A stretch of 64,000 nt of DNA from Duganella radicis (GTDB taxonomy: Bacteria; Pseudomonadota; Gammaproteobacteria; Burkholderiales; Burkholderiaceae_D): NCBI RefSeq assembly GCF_009720825.1, contig NZ_WNKY01000010.1:1-64000 (forward strand). The letters run 5' to 3'. The notes below the pieces were generated by a model. It made no database searches and was not told the origin of the DNA. It saw only the letters and a program-made list of their open reading frames with translations. A program made the translations under genes and the position numbers. Below are positions 47,976-59,294 of this stretch, one piece after another. The stretch's first letter is position 1, and the number at the start of each line of letters is the position of its first letter.

Positions 47976-50900
47976 TTACTGTGCTTGCAGTTCGACGTTG
48001 ATCATGTTGTCGTCGGGCTTGCGGTCGATCAGCTTGTTGTCCGGGTCGATGCCGGCTTTCGCTGGCTTGCCGTTGACGATCACCGTGTAGCGGTTCTCTT
48101 TCTGCGTGATCAGCATGCGTTCGCGCAGCAGGCTGTTGCCTTCCTTGTCATCGACGCCGACGTCGATCCAGTCGCGCAACGGCGTGTCTTTCTCTTCGCC
48201 TTGCTCGCCCGCGCGCACCTTGGCGGCGCTGACGGCGAAGCTGACTTCATACCGCCCATCGCTCAGCTTGCGGGCCGTGGCCGAGGTCGCATGGTTTTCA
48301 TACAACACGATGTCGTTGAACAGGTCGTCGATCAAGTAGGCCTGATCGGCCGGCGTCACCTTGCGCAGCGCATCGACCAGTACCGTCACGCTCGGATACG
48401 GACCGGACTTGCGGCCATACTGTGTCAGCAGTTCCTTCAGCGCGCTGTTGATCGTGGCCTCGCCGAGGATATCCTGCAACTGGTACATGGCCAGGCTGCC
48501 CTTGCGGTACTGGATGTAGTTCTGGTTTTCATTCTCCGCCAGCGGCAGTTCCTTCTTGCGCTCCAGCGCGCGGCCCAGCAGGTACTGATCGAGGTCGTAG
48601 TGCAGGAAGCGGCGCATTTTTCCGGCGCCGAAGTTTTTCTTCATGACCATCAGCGCCGAGTACTCGGCCAGCGTTTCGCTCAGCACTGAGCTGCCGCGCG
48701 TGTTGCCGCCCACCAGCTGGTGGCCCCACCATTGGTGCGCCACTTCGTGCGCGGTCACGTAGAACGGGTAGTCGATGTCCTTCGGATTCTTGTCGTTGAC
48801 CTTGGCGATGAAGCCCACCGATTCCGAATACGGAATGGTGTTCGGATACGACTGCGCAAACTGGGCGTAGCGCGGGAATTCGACGATGCGCACCAGCTTG
48901 TGCTGATACGGGCCGAAGTTCCTGGTGTAGTAATCCAGCGATTCCTTGATGCCCTTGTCCATGCGCTCCAGGTTGTATTCGTGGCCCTGCTGGTAGTACA
49001 GCTCGATGCCGACGTCCTGCCACCAGTCGCGCTTGACCAGGTAGCGCGCCGACTGGAAGGCGTACATGTTCAGCATCGGCTGTTCCATCTTGTAGTGGAA
49101 GTAGCGGCGGCCTTTGCTGGTCCAGTCCTTGACCAGCATGCCGGGGGCGATGGCGGTCTGGTCGGCGCTGGTGCCGACGGTGGCGTCAAAGCTGATCCAG
49201 TCGGCATCGTTGCCGGCGAAGTTGTTGGCCAGGCCGGCTGGATCGTCGCGCGGCAGCATGCGTTCGCGCGCGGCCAGTTTATGTTTCTTGCGGTCGCGCG
49301 CATCGCTCAGTTCCCAGTCCTGCTGGTAGCCGATGTGCGGCATGATGCCATTGTTGAAGAAGGTGCCGTTGGCGATCACCGGCGTGTCGCGGCCCAGTCC
49401 CAGTATGCCTTGCGGCGTGTAGCTGATTTCAAAATCCATGGCCAGCTGCGCGCCCGGCGCCAGCGGGGTGCTCAGCTTATAGCTGTAGAAGCCCAGTTCG
49501 GCATCCTGCACGCCGTTGCGCACCTGCTGGCTGAAACGCACGTGGTACTGCGCCACGCTGTTGTCCTGCGAGATGATGATGTCGCTGACCGGTTGCGCGG
49601 TTTTGTTCTGCAATACGTAGCGGCCCTTGACGGTCAGGGCGCGCTGTTCCGGCCAGATGTCGACGCCCAGCTTGACGTCGGTGATGCGCGGTTGCGGCAG
49701 CACGGCGTATTGCTTGTACTTGCGCTCGTAGTCGGCTTTTTCGGTTTCCTTGTGATAGGCCGATTTGAAACAGTCGGCCACGTATTGGTTGTAGAACAGC
49801 ACGCCGCCGGCGCCGGCAAAGATGATGGCGCCGATGGCAATGGTGGTCAGCACCGGCACGGTCAGCGCGTGGCGCGCCAGTTGCAGGCGCTGGCGCCAGC
49901 CGTCATTGGTGCCGCGCGCCCAGAACAGCAGGGACAGCACGATCAGCAGCAGCGCCGCGCCGCCCCAGTAGGCTTCGTACCAGCGCTCGCGCAGCAGGAA
50001 GTGGCCGTAGCCGTTCATGGCCGAGTAGGTGATGCTTGGCATGTTGCCGTAGATGAGCATCGGATTGTCCAGCCCGATGCCGGGCGCCGTCACGCTGATG
50101 ATGTAGTAGACGATCATCGCGAAGTAGGCCAGGTAGCGCTGGTTGATCAGCACTTGCAGCGCGATCGCCAGCACCGCCGTCAGCGCATAGCCCGGCATCT
50201 GCACCAGGAACAGGTGGTACAGGTACAGCCCCGGTTGCAGCAGGAAATAGCCCTGGAAGATTTGCACCGCCATGCCGGTCAGCATGACGATCAGCATCAG
50301 CAGCGCTTGCAGGCCGATCAGCGCGAACAGCTTGGCCAGCAGCGGCAGCCAGCTCGGCACCGGCAGCGCGTCCAGCATCTGGCCCATGTGGGCTTCGCGC
50401 TCGCGCCAGATCAGTTCGCCCGCGTAGAAGGTGGTGATCACCATCATGAACAGGGCGAAGGTTTCGCTGACGATTTCCAGCACCTGATACGTCACCGGAT
50501 AGGTGGTGGTGCCAAACATCGAACCCATGTCCAGCGAGGCGGCGCCCATCATCAGCACGCCGGCCAGCACGATCACCAGGAAGTAGATGTTCTTGGTGGT
50601 TTCGCGCAGGTTGAGCCAGCTGGAACGCAGCAGCAGCCGGCCCAGGCTGCGCGCCGCGAAGTCGGGCTTTTCCTGGGTGTTGGTGGAGGTGTGCGACAGG
50701 TGCTGCGGGATCTCGCCTTCGCCGGTGCTAGCGCGCTTGCCGTGGCCGCTGTCGCTGGTGGCGATGAAATGGAAGCGCCAGTAGCCGACCAGCAGGCCGG
50801 CCAGCGCGGCGCCGGCCCAGATCACGCGGTTCAGCAGGTACACGCCCTCCGGCAGGAACATGCGGGTATTGCGCTCGATGATGGGCCAGTACTCGGTCAG

Positions 50901-51560
50901 GCGGATCACGGCGGTGGTGCCGAAGGGGTCGATCAGGGCGGCGAAGGTTTTGTAGTCGAGGTCGCGCGCCAGGCCGGGCGCCACCATGTAGCCGATCAGC
51001 ATCACCACGCTGGAGATGTAGACCGGCAACATGCGCCGCGTCAGCGCGGCCAGGATGAAGAACACCGCGCCGAAGATGAAGATGTTGGGCAGGATGACGA
51101 TCAGGTAGGGGATGAGGTAGGCGATCGCATCCGCATGCGCCAGCCGCTCGGGATCGATGCCGGGGATGAAGCTGCCCAGCCACGCGCCCAGCAGGATGCT
51201 GGTGAAGATCACCGCCAGCGTGAGGTAGGCGCCGAGGAAGCGGCCGAACATGTACTGGTGCTTTTTGATCGGCGCACTAAAGAAGAAGTGCTGCATGTCG
51301 TATTCGAAGTCCTGCTGGACCGAGCGCCCCATCATGGCGGCAATCACGATCACGCCCAGCGAGCCGAGGAAGCTGGTGGTGAACATCAGCGAGCGCGGCG
51401 AATCGATCAGCTGGCTGCCGAAGGTGATCGAGGCGCCTTTGAAGAAGCCGCCGGCGGCGGCCATCCACAACATGGTCAGGGCCAGGAAGCCGAGGAAGTA
51501 CACCCACGTGGACAAGAGCTTGAGGCGCTGGCGCGCTTCAAAAAAGGCGATGGCAAACAT
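47976..51560 (-). CDS. ABC transporter permease fused to M1 aminopeptidase
   Basis: 1194 residues. The first about 570 residues form two ABC-2-type permease halves with about 12 transmembrane helices (starts [19 protein letters not shown]; second half from about residue 320). The C-terminal part is a periplasm-facing M1 peptidase with [10 protein letters not shown] (His938, Glu939, His942) and a Glu about 20 residues later in [11 protein letters not shown]. The classical GAMEN motif is not seen; SESVGFIAK sits in the corresponding region. The pair with the upstream ATPase gene forms an exporter that probably processes or exports peptides or antibiotics. Confidence 0.93.
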   Translation of the reverse strand: MFAIAFFEARQRLKLLSTWVYFLGFLALTMLWMAAAGGFFKGASITFGSQLIDSPRSLMFTTSFLGSLGVIVIAAMMGRSVQQDFEYDMQHFFFSAPIKKHQYMFGRFLGAYLTLAVIFTSILLGAWLGSFIPGIDPERLAHADAIAYLIPYLIVILPNIFIFGAVFFILAALTRRMLPVYISSVVMLIGYMVAPGLARDLDYKTFAALIDPFGTTAVIRLTEYWPIIERNTRMFLPEGVYLLNRVIWAGAALAGLLVGYWRFHFIATSDSGHGKRASTGEGEIPQHLSHTSTNTQEKPDFAARSLGRLLLRSSWLNLRETTKNIYFLVIVLAGVLMMGAASLDMGSMFGTTTYPVTYQVLEIVSETFALFMMVITTFYAGELIWREREAHMGQMLDALPVPSWLPLLAKLFALIGLQALLMLIVMLTGMAVQIFQGYFLLQPGLYLYHLFLVQMPGYALTAVLAIALQVLINQRYLAYFAMIVYYIISVTAPGIGLDNPMLIYGNMPSITYSAMNGYGHFLLRERWYEAYWGGAALLLIVLSLLFWARGTNDGWRQRLQLARHALTVPVLTTIAIGAIIFAGAGGVLFYNQYVADCFKSAYHKETEKADYERKYKQYAVLPQPRITDVKLGVDIWPEQRALTVKGRYVLQNKTAQPVSDIIISQDNSVAQYHVRFSQQVRNGVQDAELGFYSYKLSTPLAPGAQLAMDFEISYTPQGILGLGRDTPVIANGTFFNNGIMPHIGYQQDWELSDARDRKKHKLAARERMLPRDDPAGLANNFAGNDADWISFDATVGTSADQTAIAPGMLVKDWTSKGRRYFHYKMEQPMLNMYAFQSARYLVKRDWWQDVGIELYYQQGHEYNLERMDKGIKESLDYYTRNFGPYQHKLVRIVEFPRYAQFAQSYPNTIPYSESVGFIAKVNDKNPKDIDYPFYVTAHEVAHQWWGHQLVGGNTRGSSVLSETLAEYSALMVMKKNFGAGKMRRFLHYDLDQYLLGRALERKKELPLAENENQNYIQYRKGSLAMYQLQDILGEATINSALKELLTQYGRKSGPYPSVTVLVDALRKVTPADQAYLIDDLFNDIVLYENHATSATARKLSDGRYEVSFAVSAAKVRAGEQGEEKDTPLRDWIDVGVDDKEGNSLLRERMLITQKENRYTVIVNGKPAKAGIDPDNKLIDRKPDDNMINVELQAQ

Positions 51561-51569
51561 GATCCGGCC

Positions 51570-52463
51570 TTAATCGCAGCTGTTCGCGGCGCGGTGGCGG
51601 CCGGCGATGGTGGCGAAATAGACGTCTTCCAGATCGCCGATGGCTTCCTCGAAACCGTCGCCCGGATCGTCGTCGCTGTAGACGTGGATCAGGGTGCGGC
51701 CGGACAGCAGGCGCGAGGAGATCACCGGATGGCGCAGCTGGAACGATTGCAGGTCGCGCTTGTCGATGAAGCGGGCCCAGATCTTGTCGCTGACCTCGTG
51801 GATCAATTCCTGGGTCGGGCCGCACAGCAGCAGGTGGCCCTTGTTGATGATGGCCATGTTGGCGCACAGGTCGGCCACGTCGCTGACGATGTGGGTGGAC
51901 AGGATCACGGTCTTGTCCTCGCCGATGTCGGACAGCAGGTTGTGGAAGCGCACGCGCTCCTGCGGGTCGAGGCCGGCGGTCGGCTCGTCGACGATGATCA
52001 GCTTGGGATCGCCCAGCAGCGCCTGGGCGATGCCGAAGCGCTGGCGCATGCCGCCGGAGAAGCCGCCCAGGCGCTGGTGGCGCACCTCGAACAGATTGGT
52101 CTGTTGCAGCAGGCCGTCCACCACCTCGCGCCGGCGGTGGCGGTTGCTCAGGCCTTTCAACACGGCGAAATGGTCCAGCAGTTCGTAAGCGGTCACTTTC
52201 GGGTAGACGCCGAAATCCTGCGGCAGGTAGCCCAGCAGGCGGCGGATTTCATCTTTTTCGTCCAGCACGTCCAGGTCGCCGAAGAACACCGAGCCGGAAT
52301 CGCATTCCTGCAAGGTGGCGAGGGTACGCATCAGCGTCGATTTGCCGGCGCCATTGGGGCCGAGCAGACCGAACATCCCGGTCGGGATGGTGAGCGAGAT
52401 ATTGTCCAGCGCAACGACGCCGTTGCTATACGTTTTGGACAAGTTGCTGATGCTTAATTCCAT
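51570..52463 (-). CDS. ABC transporter ATP-binding protein (partner of M1-fused permease)
   Basis: 297 residues from the ATG at 52463. Walker A GPNGAGKST near residue 38, Q-loop LPQDFG, signature FSGGMRQRFG, Walker B LIIVDEPTAGLD and an H-loop STHIVSDV are all intact. The C-terminal extension carries an acidic region (DDDPGDGFEEAIGDLEDVYF). It energises the permease encoded nine bases downstream. A 167-base gap separates it from the second ABC system on the same strand. Confidence 0.95.
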   Translation of the reverse strand: MELSISNLSKTYSNGVVALDNISLTIPTGMFGLLGPNGAGKSTLMRTLATLQECDSGSVFFGDLDVLDEKDEIRRLLGYLPQDFGVYPKVTAYELLDHFAVLKGLSNRHRRREVVDGLLQQTNLFEVRHQRLGGFSGGMRQRFGIAQALLGDPKLIIVDEPTAGLDPQERVRFHNLLSDIGEDKTVILSTHIVSDVADLCANMAIINKGHLLLCGPTQELIHEVSDKIWARFIDKRDLQSFQLRHPVISSRLLSGRTLIHVYSDDDPGDGFEEAIGDLEDVYFATIAGRHRAANSCD

Positions 52464-52630
52464 GCTAACTCCAGATTCTGCACGACAAACCACTTTTCAC
52501 ATGATGGCATTGTATTGAATTTGATCCACAGGAGGGGCGCCATTGCGATGGGCGGCAAAATGGTGCGCCAGAGTGCAGGATTGGCGGAACAGGCCGTTCG
52601 GCCTGAGGTGTGGTTGAATAGACAACTTAT

Positions 52631-53827
52631 TCAATTCCTAAACAAAACCTGCTCGCGGTTGAACCACCAGCGGCACAGGGTCAGCAACAGCCCGGCTGTC
52701 ACCGTTGTTGACAGTAATATCACGGAGAACATGCGGTAGTCCATGGTTCCTTTGACCAACTCCTTCATCGCCAGTGAAACGTTGGTGAGTGGTACCATGG
52801 CCCATTTCCAGTTCAATTCCACGCCGGGCAGCAGCGCCACCAGCGTCGGCAGGATGGTGACGATGATCAGCGGCGAGATCAGGCCGGCCGCCTCCTTGTA
52901 GCTTTTGGCGTAGACCGAGATCGACAGCAGGATGGCGGCAAAGATGGCGGCGGTCGGTACCAGCATCAGCGCCACCATGGCCAGGTCCAGCAGGCCGATG
53001 GCGCGCACCATCAGCACCAGGTCGCCGCCGATGGACGGGCCGAAGAAGTGCAGCAGCAGGCCCACGCTGGCGATCATCAGCAGCGCCGAGGTCAGGCCGA
53101 TGGTGAACAGCATCAGGAACTTGGCCAGCACGATGGCGGTGCGCGAGACCGGCGCCAGCAACAGGGTTTCCAGCGTGCCGCGCTCCTTTTCGCCGGCGCC
53201 GGTGTCGATCGCCGGGTACATCGCCGCCATCAGGCACACCATCAGCAGCACATAGGGCAGCATGCCGCCGATCACCGCGCCCATCTGCTCGCGCTTGTCG
53301 GCGGTGGAGTGGTCTTCCAGCGTGATCGGATCGAGCGCGAACGCCAGTTGCTGCTTGTTGAGGTTGAAGGCCGAGAGGGCGCGCTCGCGCAGTTCGCGGT
53401 TCTCGCCGCCGATCACCGACTGTACCCGCTTGCGGGTCAGGTCGATGGTGGCGGCGCTGTTGTAGTGCAGCTGGATCACGCCTTGCCGCTGGGCGCCGAG
53501 GTGGTCGTTGAGGCCGGGCGGGATCACCAGCGCAAACTTGATGCGCTCGGTGGCGATGGCGCTTTTGATGTCATCCGCGCTGGCCAGCACGATTTCATGG
53601 AAGCCTTTTTCTTTGGCGAAGCGCTCGGCCAGTTGCGGCGCGCGTTCCTTGCCGAAGATGGCGTAGGCCATGTCGGCCGTGCTGGCCTGCTTGAACATGC
53701 TGGAGCTCAGGAAGCCGAAGCCGCCAAAGATCAGCGGCATGGCAAACACCGGGATGAAGACGGTGAAGAAGAAGGTACGGCGGTCGCGCGCCAGTTCCAA
53801 CAGTTCCTTGAGGTAGATGGTCCACAT
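52631..53827 (-). CDS. natB: ABC-2/NatB-type transporter permease
   Basis: 398 residues. One N-terminal helix (about 18-40), a large extracytoplasmic domain (about 45-175), then five helices. MVCLMAAMYPAIDTGAGEKE with GTLETLLLAPVSRTAIVLAK is the NatB/YhaP-like signature. It exports an unknown substrate, possibly sodium or drugs. The ATPase gene lies three bases upstream. The product ends LFRN. Confidence 0.9.
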   Translation of the reverse strand: MWTIYLKELLELARDRRTFFFTVFIPVFAMPLIFGGFGFLSSSMFKQASTADMAYAIFGKERAPQLAERFAKEKGFHEIVLASADDIKSAIATERIKFALVIPPGLNDHLGAQRQGVIQLHYNSAATIDLTRKRVQSVIGGENRELRERALSAFNLNKQQLAFALDPITLEDHSTADKREQMGAVIGGMLPYVLLMVCLMAAMYPAIDTGAGEKERGTLETLLLAPVSRTAIVLAKFLMLFTIGLTSALLMIASVGLLLHFFGPSIGGDLVLMVRAIGLLDLAMVALMLVPTAAIFAAILLSISVYAKSYKEAAGLISPLIIVTILPTLVALLPGVELNWKWAMVPLTNVSLAMKELVKGTMDYRMFSVILLSTTVTAGLLLTLCRWWFNREQVLFRN

Positions 53828-53830
53828 GGC

Positions 53831-54613
<783 letters not shown>

Positions 54614-54694
54614 CGTGGTTGCCCCAAGTTGAAAGTTTCAAGAATAGCATGTCAAAATTCTTGCACGCAAGCTACTGCTTCGAGAAATCCTTGC

Positions 54695-54700
54695 TATAGT
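54695..54700 (+). promoter_or_regulatory. Candidate -10 box
   Basis: TATAGT lies 24 bases before the ATG at 54724 in the divergent region between natA and a hypothetical gene. No good -35 was seen. Tentative. Confidence 0.3.
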
Positions 54701-54723
54701 CGCACACGGGAGCGTAGCGAAAA

Positions 54724-55158
54724 ATGAATCCGCAACTGAAGGAAAAAATACTGGCAGTCATGCAGAGCGGCGTCGACCGCGAAGAGTCCACCGGCTTCTT
54801 CCGCGTGGCGCTGGGCCTGTATTACCTGTCCGGCCTGATGACCAAGGAAACCCTGGACTTCAAGCAGCTGGACCGCGACTTCAACCGCTTCATTTACCAC
54901 ACCATCGGCAAAGGCCACAGCATCACCAGCATCCTGCAATACATGAGCGGGGAGAAGGTGGTGAAAGTGGTGGAATCGAAGCGCTTCCTGAAAGCCTTCG
55001 GCGAGCACTGCACCGAGGTGCCGCTGGAGAATATCCCCTTCCTGCTGGGCCTGAACCTGGGCGTGGCCAAGGACATCTCCGGGATCGACGTGCGCGGCCC
55101 GGTGGCCGACTACATCGAGCGCCAGCGTCAGCTACGCGAAGAGGCCGATGCCAGTTAA
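54724..55158 (+). CDS. Conserved-looking hypothetical protein
   Basis: 144 residues, cytosolic and mostly helical, with [36 protein letters not shown] and [20 protein letters not shown] as distinctive segments. No family was recognised and no catalytic motif is visible. The frame is well supported by codon composition and the spacing to coq7 (35 bases). A promoter-like TATAGT precedes it. Confidence 0.72.
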   Translation: MNPQLKEKILAVMQSGVDREESTGFFRVALGLYYLSGLMTKETLDFKQLDRDFNRFIYHTIGKGHSITSILQYMSGEKVVKVVESKRFLKAFGEHCTEVPLENIPFLLGLNLGVAKDISGIDVRGPVADYIERQRQLREEADAS

Positions 55159-55193
55159 AATGTGGCTTTCCATCTGAAGACACGAGTTTGCAC

Positions 55194-55835
55194 ATGGCCG
55201 CACATCATCACACTCCCCTCGACCGTTTCATTGCCAGCGCCGACAAAGCGTTGCGCGTGGTGGCTGGCGTCGCCTCCGCCTCGCGACCGACGCCGGCGGC
55301 GCACGCGGCCGATGCGGAGATGAGCGAGACCGAACGCCGCCATGCGGCCGGCCTGATGCGCGTGAACCATGTAGGTGAAGTGTGTGCGCAAGCGCTGTAC
55401 AACGCGCAGGCCCGCTTCGCCCGCACCGGGCAGATCCGTGAGCAGTTCGAGCATTCAAGCCGTGAGGAAGAAGACCATCTGGCGTGGACCGCGCAGCGGC
55501 TGGAAGAACTGAACTCGCACATCAGCGTGCTGAATCCCTTGTTCTATGCCGGCGCTTATGCGCTGGGCACGGTCGCCGCCGTGCTGGGCGATGCACGCAG
55601 CCTGGGTTTTGTGGTGGAGACCGAGCGCCAGGTGGAAGCGCATCTGGAAAGCCATCTGGACAAGCTGCCGCCGCAGGACGCCAAGTCGCGCGCCATCGTC
55701 GACCAGATGCGCATCGATGAAATCGAACACGGCGCCGCCGCCCAGCGCCTGGGCGCCGCCCATGTGCCGGCGCCGGTGCAGCAGGCGATGTCGGTCATGG
55801 GCAAGGTCATGACCAGCACCGCCTACTACATCTGA
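55194..55835 (+). CDS. coq7: 2-polyprenyl-3-methyl-6-methoxy-1,4-benzoquinol hydroxylase Coq7
   Basis: 213 residues from the ATG at 55194 (a TTG six bases earlier is in frame). The di-iron ligands are spread in [44 protein letters not shown] and [14 protein letters not shown]. Coq7 hydroxylates a late intermediate of ubiquinone synthesis. The N-terminal 45 residues are Ala-rich and variable. The stop overlaps a convergent exported-protein gene by ten bases. Confidence 0.95.
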   Translation: MAAHHHTPLDRFIASADKALRVVAGVASASRPTPAAHAADAEMSETERRHAAGLMRVNHVGEVCAQALYNAQARFARTGQIREQFEHSSREEEDHLAWTAQRLEELNSHISVLNPLFYAGAYALGTVAAVLGDARSLGFVVETERQVEAHLESHLDKLPPQDAKSRAIVDQMRIDEIEHGAAAQRLGAAHVPAPVQQAMSVMGKVMTSTAYYI

Positions 55836-56152
55836 ACCTTGAGCTTGTGCAGGACCAGTTGGGCAATCGGGTGGGGCCATGACTCAAAGTTGTCGGCCGT
55901 GCTGCCATCGGCCACGTACGCGAGCGATTTCACGGTGCCGTCTTCGACCTGCACGCGCAAGCCGAAACTGTCCCCTTTATACAGGTAGACGGCGCCGTTA
56001 TGCACAAACGGCACCTTGCCGATGGGGTACTCCGCGTAGTGCTCCTTATCGACATGCAGCCGCAAGGTAAACGGCTCGCGGAACACAACCTCATCGGCCG
56101 CCAGCGCAGTACCGGCAGTGGCAGCAAGCAGAATGGCGCATGGCAGCTTCAT
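55826..56152 (-). CDS. Small exported protein of unknown function
   Basis: 108 residues with a signal peptide (about 1-18, ending TALA) and a beta-rich mature part ([40 protein letters not shown]). No known family. It is convergent with coq7, overlapping it by ten bases, and lies six bases downstream of osmC on the same strand. Function unknown; it could be a secreted partner of the OsmC unit. Confidence 0.72.
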   Translation of the reverse strand: MKLPCAILLAATAGTALAADEVVFREPFTLRLHVDKEHYAEYPIGKVPFVHNGAVYLYKGDSFGLRVQVEDGTVKSLAYVADGSTADNFESWPHPIAQLVLHKLKVQM

Positions 56153-56158
56153 TCGGGA

Positions 56159-56584
56159 TCAGACGACGTCGACGATTTCGAAGGAGTGGGTGATTTCGGC
56201 GGTCTTGCCCAGCATGATCGATGCGGAGCAGTATTTGTCGTGCGACAGGGTGATGGCGCGTTCGACTTGTTCCGGTTTCAGGCCTTTGCCGGTTACCACG
56301 AAGTGGAAGTTAATCTTGGTGAACACTTTCGGTTCGGTGTCGGCGCGTTCGGCTTTCAGCACGCATTCGCAGCCGCGAATGTCGGCGCGGCCTTTTTTCA
56401 GGATCAGTACCACGTCGTAGGCGGTGCAGCCGCCGGTGCCCAGCAGTACCATCTCCATCGGACGCGGCGCCAGGTTGTTGCCGCCGCCCTCGGGCGCGCC
56501 GTCCATGTTGACCAGGTGGCCGGAGCCGGTCTGGGCCAGGAAACTCATGCCCGACGGGCCATTCCAGCTAACTTTGCATTCCAT
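56159..56584 (-). CDS. OsmC/Ohr family peroxiredoxin-like protein
   Basis: 141 residues from MECKVSWNGPSG. The two redox-active cysteines are in LLGTGGCTAYDVV and SHDKYCSASIML, spaced as in the YhfA/OsmC branch. Such proteins reduce organic hydroperoxides or bind fatty acids. An open frame extends upstream, but the ATG at 56584 matches family starts. A 13-bp perfect inverted repeat lies 39 bases upstream, within the divergent region to rplM. Confidence 0.9.
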   Translation of the reverse strand: MECKVSWNGPSGMSFLAQTGSGHLVNMDGAPEGGGNNLAPRPMEMVLLGTGGCTAYDVVLILKKGRADIRGCECVLKAERADTEPKVFTKINFHFVVTGKGLKPEQVERAITLSHDKYCSASIMLGKTAEITHSFEIVDVV

Positions 56585-56622
56585 TGCATTCTCCGTGTGA
56601 AAAACTTTGTCCATATTGTAAT

Positions 56623-56653
56623 GGACCGCGCAAACCCTGTGTTTGCGCGGTCC
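56623..56653. repeat. 13-bp perfect inverted repeat between osmC and rplM
   Basis: GGACCGCGCAAAC (56623-56635), loop CCTGT, GTTTGCGCGGTCC (56641-56653). No T-run follows on either strand, so it is not a simple terminator. It could be a protein operator or a structured 5' leader of the osmC mRNA. Confidence 0.75.
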
Positions 56654-56669
56654 CGATGCCAAACCAGGC

Positions 56670-56699
56670 TTGACGCGCAGCCGCCGGGGCTGTTATGAT
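56670..56699 (+). promoter_or_regulatory. Sigma-70 promoter of rplM-rpsI
   Basis: TTGACG (56670-56675), an 18-base spacer and TATGAT (56694-56699) form a good housekeeping promoter. Transcription would start near 56706, giving a leader of about 100 bases that contains a TCCGC/GCGGA stem-loop and could carry autoregulation by L13, as known for this operon in other bacteria. Confidence 0.75.
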
Positions 56700-56805
56700 C
56701 GTGGGCTTTCCATTCGCTCAGGAAAGTAAATAAAAAGGCCGAGTCCGCTGTTTCTGTGGCGGAACCACCATATGAGCGGTAATTTCTAATTTAGAAAGTC
56801 ATCAC

Positions 56806-57234
56806 ATGAAAACTTTTTCCGCTAAAGGACATGAAGTCCAGCGCGACTGGTTCGTGATTGACGCGACGGACAAAGTCCTCGGACGTGTTGCCAGCGAAGT
56901 GGCACTCCGACTGCGCGGCAAGCACAAGCCTGAGTTCACCCCTCACGTCGATACCGGCGATTTCATCGTCATCATCAACGCAGGCAAACTGCGCGTGACC
57001 GGCACCAAAGCAACCGAGAAGACCTACTACCGTCACTCGGGCTACCCAGGTGGCATCTACGAGACCAACTTCCTGAAAATGCAACAGCGTTTCCCAGGTC
57101 GTGCTCTGGAAAAAGCCGTCAAGGGCATGCTGCCAAAAGGCCCACTGGGCTACGCAATGATCAAGAAGCTGAAAGTGTACGCCGAAGGTTCGCACCCGCA
57201 CGCTGCTCAGCAACCTAAAGCACTCGAAATCTAA
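56806..57234 (+). CDS. rplM: 50S ribosomal protein L13
   Basis: 142 residues: [36 protein letters not shown], and [17 protein letters not shown] are the L13 signature. It is the standard first gene of the L13-S9 operon with the S9 gene nine bases downstream. Codon use is markedly more biased to frequent codons and less GC-rich at third positions than in its neighbours, as for highly expressed genes. Length is canonical. Confidence 0.98.
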   Translation: MKTFSAKGHEVQRDWFVIDATDKVLGRVASEVALRLRGKHKPEFTPHVDTGDFIVIINAGKLRVTGTKATEKTYYRHSGYPGGIYETNFLKMQQRFPGRALEKAVKGMLPKGPLGYAMIKKLKVYAEGSHPHAAQQPKALEI

Positions 57235-57243
57235 GGAACTGAC

Positions 57244-57636
57244 ATGATCGGTAACTACAATTACGGCACCGGCCGTCGCAAGAGTGCAGTAGCTCGTGTG
57301 TTCATCAAAGCTGGCACTGGCCAAATCATCGTCAACGGCAAACCTGCGTCGGAATACTTCTCGCGCGAAACCGGCCTGATGGTTATTCGTCAACCACTGG
57401 AACTGACCGGCAACGTTGAACGTTTCGACATCAAAGTCAACGTCCACGGCGGCGGCGAGTCCGGCCAGGCAGGCGCAGTTCGCCACGGCATCACCCGTGC
57501 TCTGATCGACTACGATTCGGGCCTGAAAGGTGACCTGGCACGCGCTGGCTTCGTCACCCGCGATGCACGTGAAGTTGAACGTAAAAAAGTTGGTCTGCGC
57601 AAAGCACGTCGCGCAAAACAATTCTCGAAGCGTTAA
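57244..57636 (+). CDS. rpsI: 30S ribosomal protein S9
   Basis: 130 residues: [20 protein letters not shown] at the start and the universally conserved basic tail [13 protein letters not shown], whose last Arg reaches the ribosomal P site. Standard partner of L13. A Rho-independent terminator follows 37 bases later. AAGGAACTGAC is the ribosome site. Confidence 0.98.
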   Translation: MIGNYNYGTGRRKSAVARVFIKAGTGQIIVNGKPASEYFSRETGLMVIRQPLELTGNVERFDIKVNVHGGGESGQAGAVRHGITRALIDYDSGLKGDLARAGFVTRDAREVERKKVGLRKARRAKQFSKR

Positions 57637-57672
57637 TTTTCACGCTCTGGTGCGCTGCTTGCGGCGCACTGC

Positions 57673-57710
57673 AAAAAAAGCCGCCGGCCTTGTGTCGGGC
57701 GGCTTTTTTT
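57673..57710 (+). terminator. Rho-independent terminator of rplM-rpsI
   Basis: AAAAAAAGCCGCC and GGGCGGCTTTTTTT flank a loop in a strong GC stem (57680-57685 with 57698-57703) followed by T7. It separates rpsI from argC. Confidence 0.92.
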
Positions 57711-57746
57711 CCATCTGGCAGGCGTAATACGCCTGTAGCCATTGCC

Positions 57747-57755
57747 TGATAAAAT
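57747..57755 (+). promoter_or_regulatory. Extended -10 promoter of argC
   Basis: TGATAAAAT fits the TGnTATAAT extended -10 pattern with one mismatch. Start of transcription would be near 57762, about 37 bases before the argC ATG. No strong -35 is required for such promoters. Confidence 0.5.
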
Positions 57756-57798
57756 GGCACCCATTTCTCCACGCATCCCCTCACTTCAAGGAAAGAAC

Positions 57799-58836
57799 AT
57801 GATCAAAGTTGGCATCGTCGGCGGCACCGGATACACCGGGGTGGAACTGCTGCGTTTGTTGGCAGTCCACCCGAATGTGGAACTGACGGCAATCACCTCG
57901 CGCAAAGAGGACGGCTTGCCAGTGGCTGATATGTTCCCATCGCTGCGCGGCCGCGTGAACCTGAAATTCTCCTCGCCGGAAAACGCCGACCTGACCCAGT
58001 GCGACGTGGTGTTCTTCGCCACCCCGCACGGCGTCGCCATGGCACAGGCGCCTGAGCTGCTGAAAGCCGGCGTCAAAGTCATCGACCTGGCGGCCGACTT
58101 CCGCATCAAGGACAAGGCCGTCTTCGAGAAATGGTACAAGATCGACCACACCTGCCCGGAACTGCTGGAAGAGGCGGCCTACGGTCTGGCCGAACTGAAC
58201 CGCGATAACATCAAGAACGCCCGTCTGGTGGCCAATCCGGGTTGCTACCCGACCACCATGCAGCTGGGTTACTACCCGCTGCTGAAAAACGGCGTGGTCG
58301 ATGCCGGCTCGCTGATCGCCGACTGCAAGTCGGGCGTGTCGGGCGCCGGCCGCAAGGCGGAAATCGGCACCCTGTTCTCGGAAGCCTCGGACAACTTCAA
58401 AGCTTACGGCGTGGCAGGTCACCGCCACACGCCGGAAACCTCGGCCCAGCTGCAAAAGTTCACCGCCGACAAGGTCGGCCTGATCTTCACGCCGCACCTG
58501 GTGCCGATGATCCGCGGCATGCACTCGACCCTGTACGCGCGCCTGACCAAGGACATCAGCAACGAAGACTTGCAGAAACTGTTTGAAGACCAATATATGG
58601 ACAGCGCCTTCGTCGACGTGATGCCGTTCGGCTCGCATCCGGAAACCCGCTCGACCCGTGGCTCCAACATGCTGCGCCTGGCGCTGCACCGTCCGGACAA
58701 CGGCAACACCGTGATCGTGCTGGTGGTGCAGGACAACCTGGTCAAGGGCGCGTCTGGCCAGGCTGTGCAGTGCATGAACCTGATGTTCGGTCTGGAAGAA
58801 ACCCTGGGCTTGACGCAAATCGCCCTGTTGCCGTAA
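57799..58836 (+). CDS. argC: N-acetyl-gamma-glutamyl-phosphate reductase
   Basis: 345 residues from the ATG at 57799 (AAGGAAAG before it). [18 protein letters not shown] binds NADPH; the catalytic Cys149 is in [12 protein letters not shown]; a later HRHTPE and HLVPMIRGM complete the site. It reduces N-acetylglutamyl phosphate to the semialdehyde in arginine synthesis. It sits between the ribosomal operon and erpA, a common betaproteobacterial order. The CCCGC/GCGGG hairpin after it is weak. Confidence 0.97.
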   Translation: MIKVGIVGGTGYTGVELLRLLAVHPNVELTAITSRKEDGLPVADMFPSLRGRVNLKFSSPENADLTQCDVVFFATPHGVAMAQAPELLKAGVKVIDLAADFRIKDKAVFEKWYKIDHTCPELLEEAAYGLAELNRDNIKNARLVANPGCYPTTMQLGYYPLLKNGVVDAGSLIADCKSGVSGAGRKAEIGTLFSEASDNFKAYGVAGHRHTPETSAQLQKFTADKVGLIFTPHLVPMIRGMHSTLYARLTKDISNEDLQKLFEDQYMDSAFVDVMPFGSHPETRSTRGSNMLRLALHRPDNGNTVIVLVVQDNLVKGASGQAVQCMNLMFGLEETLGLTQIALLP

Positions 58837-58877
58837 AACCCGCTGTTTTTGCGGGGTGCGGAGCATAAATCACACCA

Positions 58878-58896
58878 AGGGTCTATAATGGACCCT
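58878..58896 (+). promoter_or_regulatory. -10 box of erpA embedded in a perfect dyad
   Basis: AGGGTC, then TATAATG, then GACCCT: a perfect six-base inverted repeat frames a consensus -10 hexamer (58884-58889). A protein bound to it would block the polymerase. ErpA in E. coli is controlled by IscR, but this dyad does not match the known IscR sites. Confidence 0.6.
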
Positions 58897-58921
58897 AACT
58901 GTTTTCTCGTAGGAGTTAGAA

Positions 58922-59272
58922 ATGAATGCTGTTGCCGAAATGCCAGCACCTATCGTCTTCACCGATAGCGCTGCTGAAAAGGTCGCCCAACTGATCGAAG
59001 AGGAAGGCAATCCCGACCTGAAACTGCGCGTATTCGTGCAGGGCGGCGGCTGCTCCGGCTTCCAGTATGGCTTCACCTTCGACGAAATCGTCAACGAAGA
59101 CGACACCACCATGGTCAAGAACGGCGTCCAGCTGTTGATCGATTCGATGAGCTACCAGTACCTGGTCGGCGCGGAAATCGATTACAAGGATGACCTGGAA
59201 GGCGCCCAGTTCGTGATCAAGAACCCACAGGCCACCTCGACCTGCGGTTGTGGTTCCTCGTTCTCGGTATAA
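58922..59272 (+). CDS. erpA: Iron-sulfur cluster insertion protein ErpA
   Basis: 116 residues of the A-type carrier family. The three cluster cysteines are Cys44 in [11 protein letters not shown] and Cys108/Cys110 in STCGCGSSF near the C-terminus. ErpA delivers [4Fe-4S] clusters to apoproteins such as those of respiration and isoprenoid synthesis. GTAGGAG precedes the ATG. A terminator follows directly. Confidence 0.96.
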   Translation: MNAVAEMPAPIVFTDSAAEKVAQLIEEEGNPDLKLRVFVQGGGCSGFQYGFTFDEIVNEDDTTMVKNGVQLLIDSMSYQYLVGAEIDYKDDLEGAQFVIKNPQATSTCGCGSSFSV

Positions 59273-59294
59273 GTTTTCGGATGCGTCCCCAAAA

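Noticed and set aside
48720..52457. 1245-codon plus-strand frame opposite the M1-permease and ATPase genes
   Set aside because: Antisense artefact of GC-rich codons.
52590..52605. CAGGCC/GGCCTG hairpin between the two ABC systems as terminator
   Set aside because: Short stem, no T-run on either strand.
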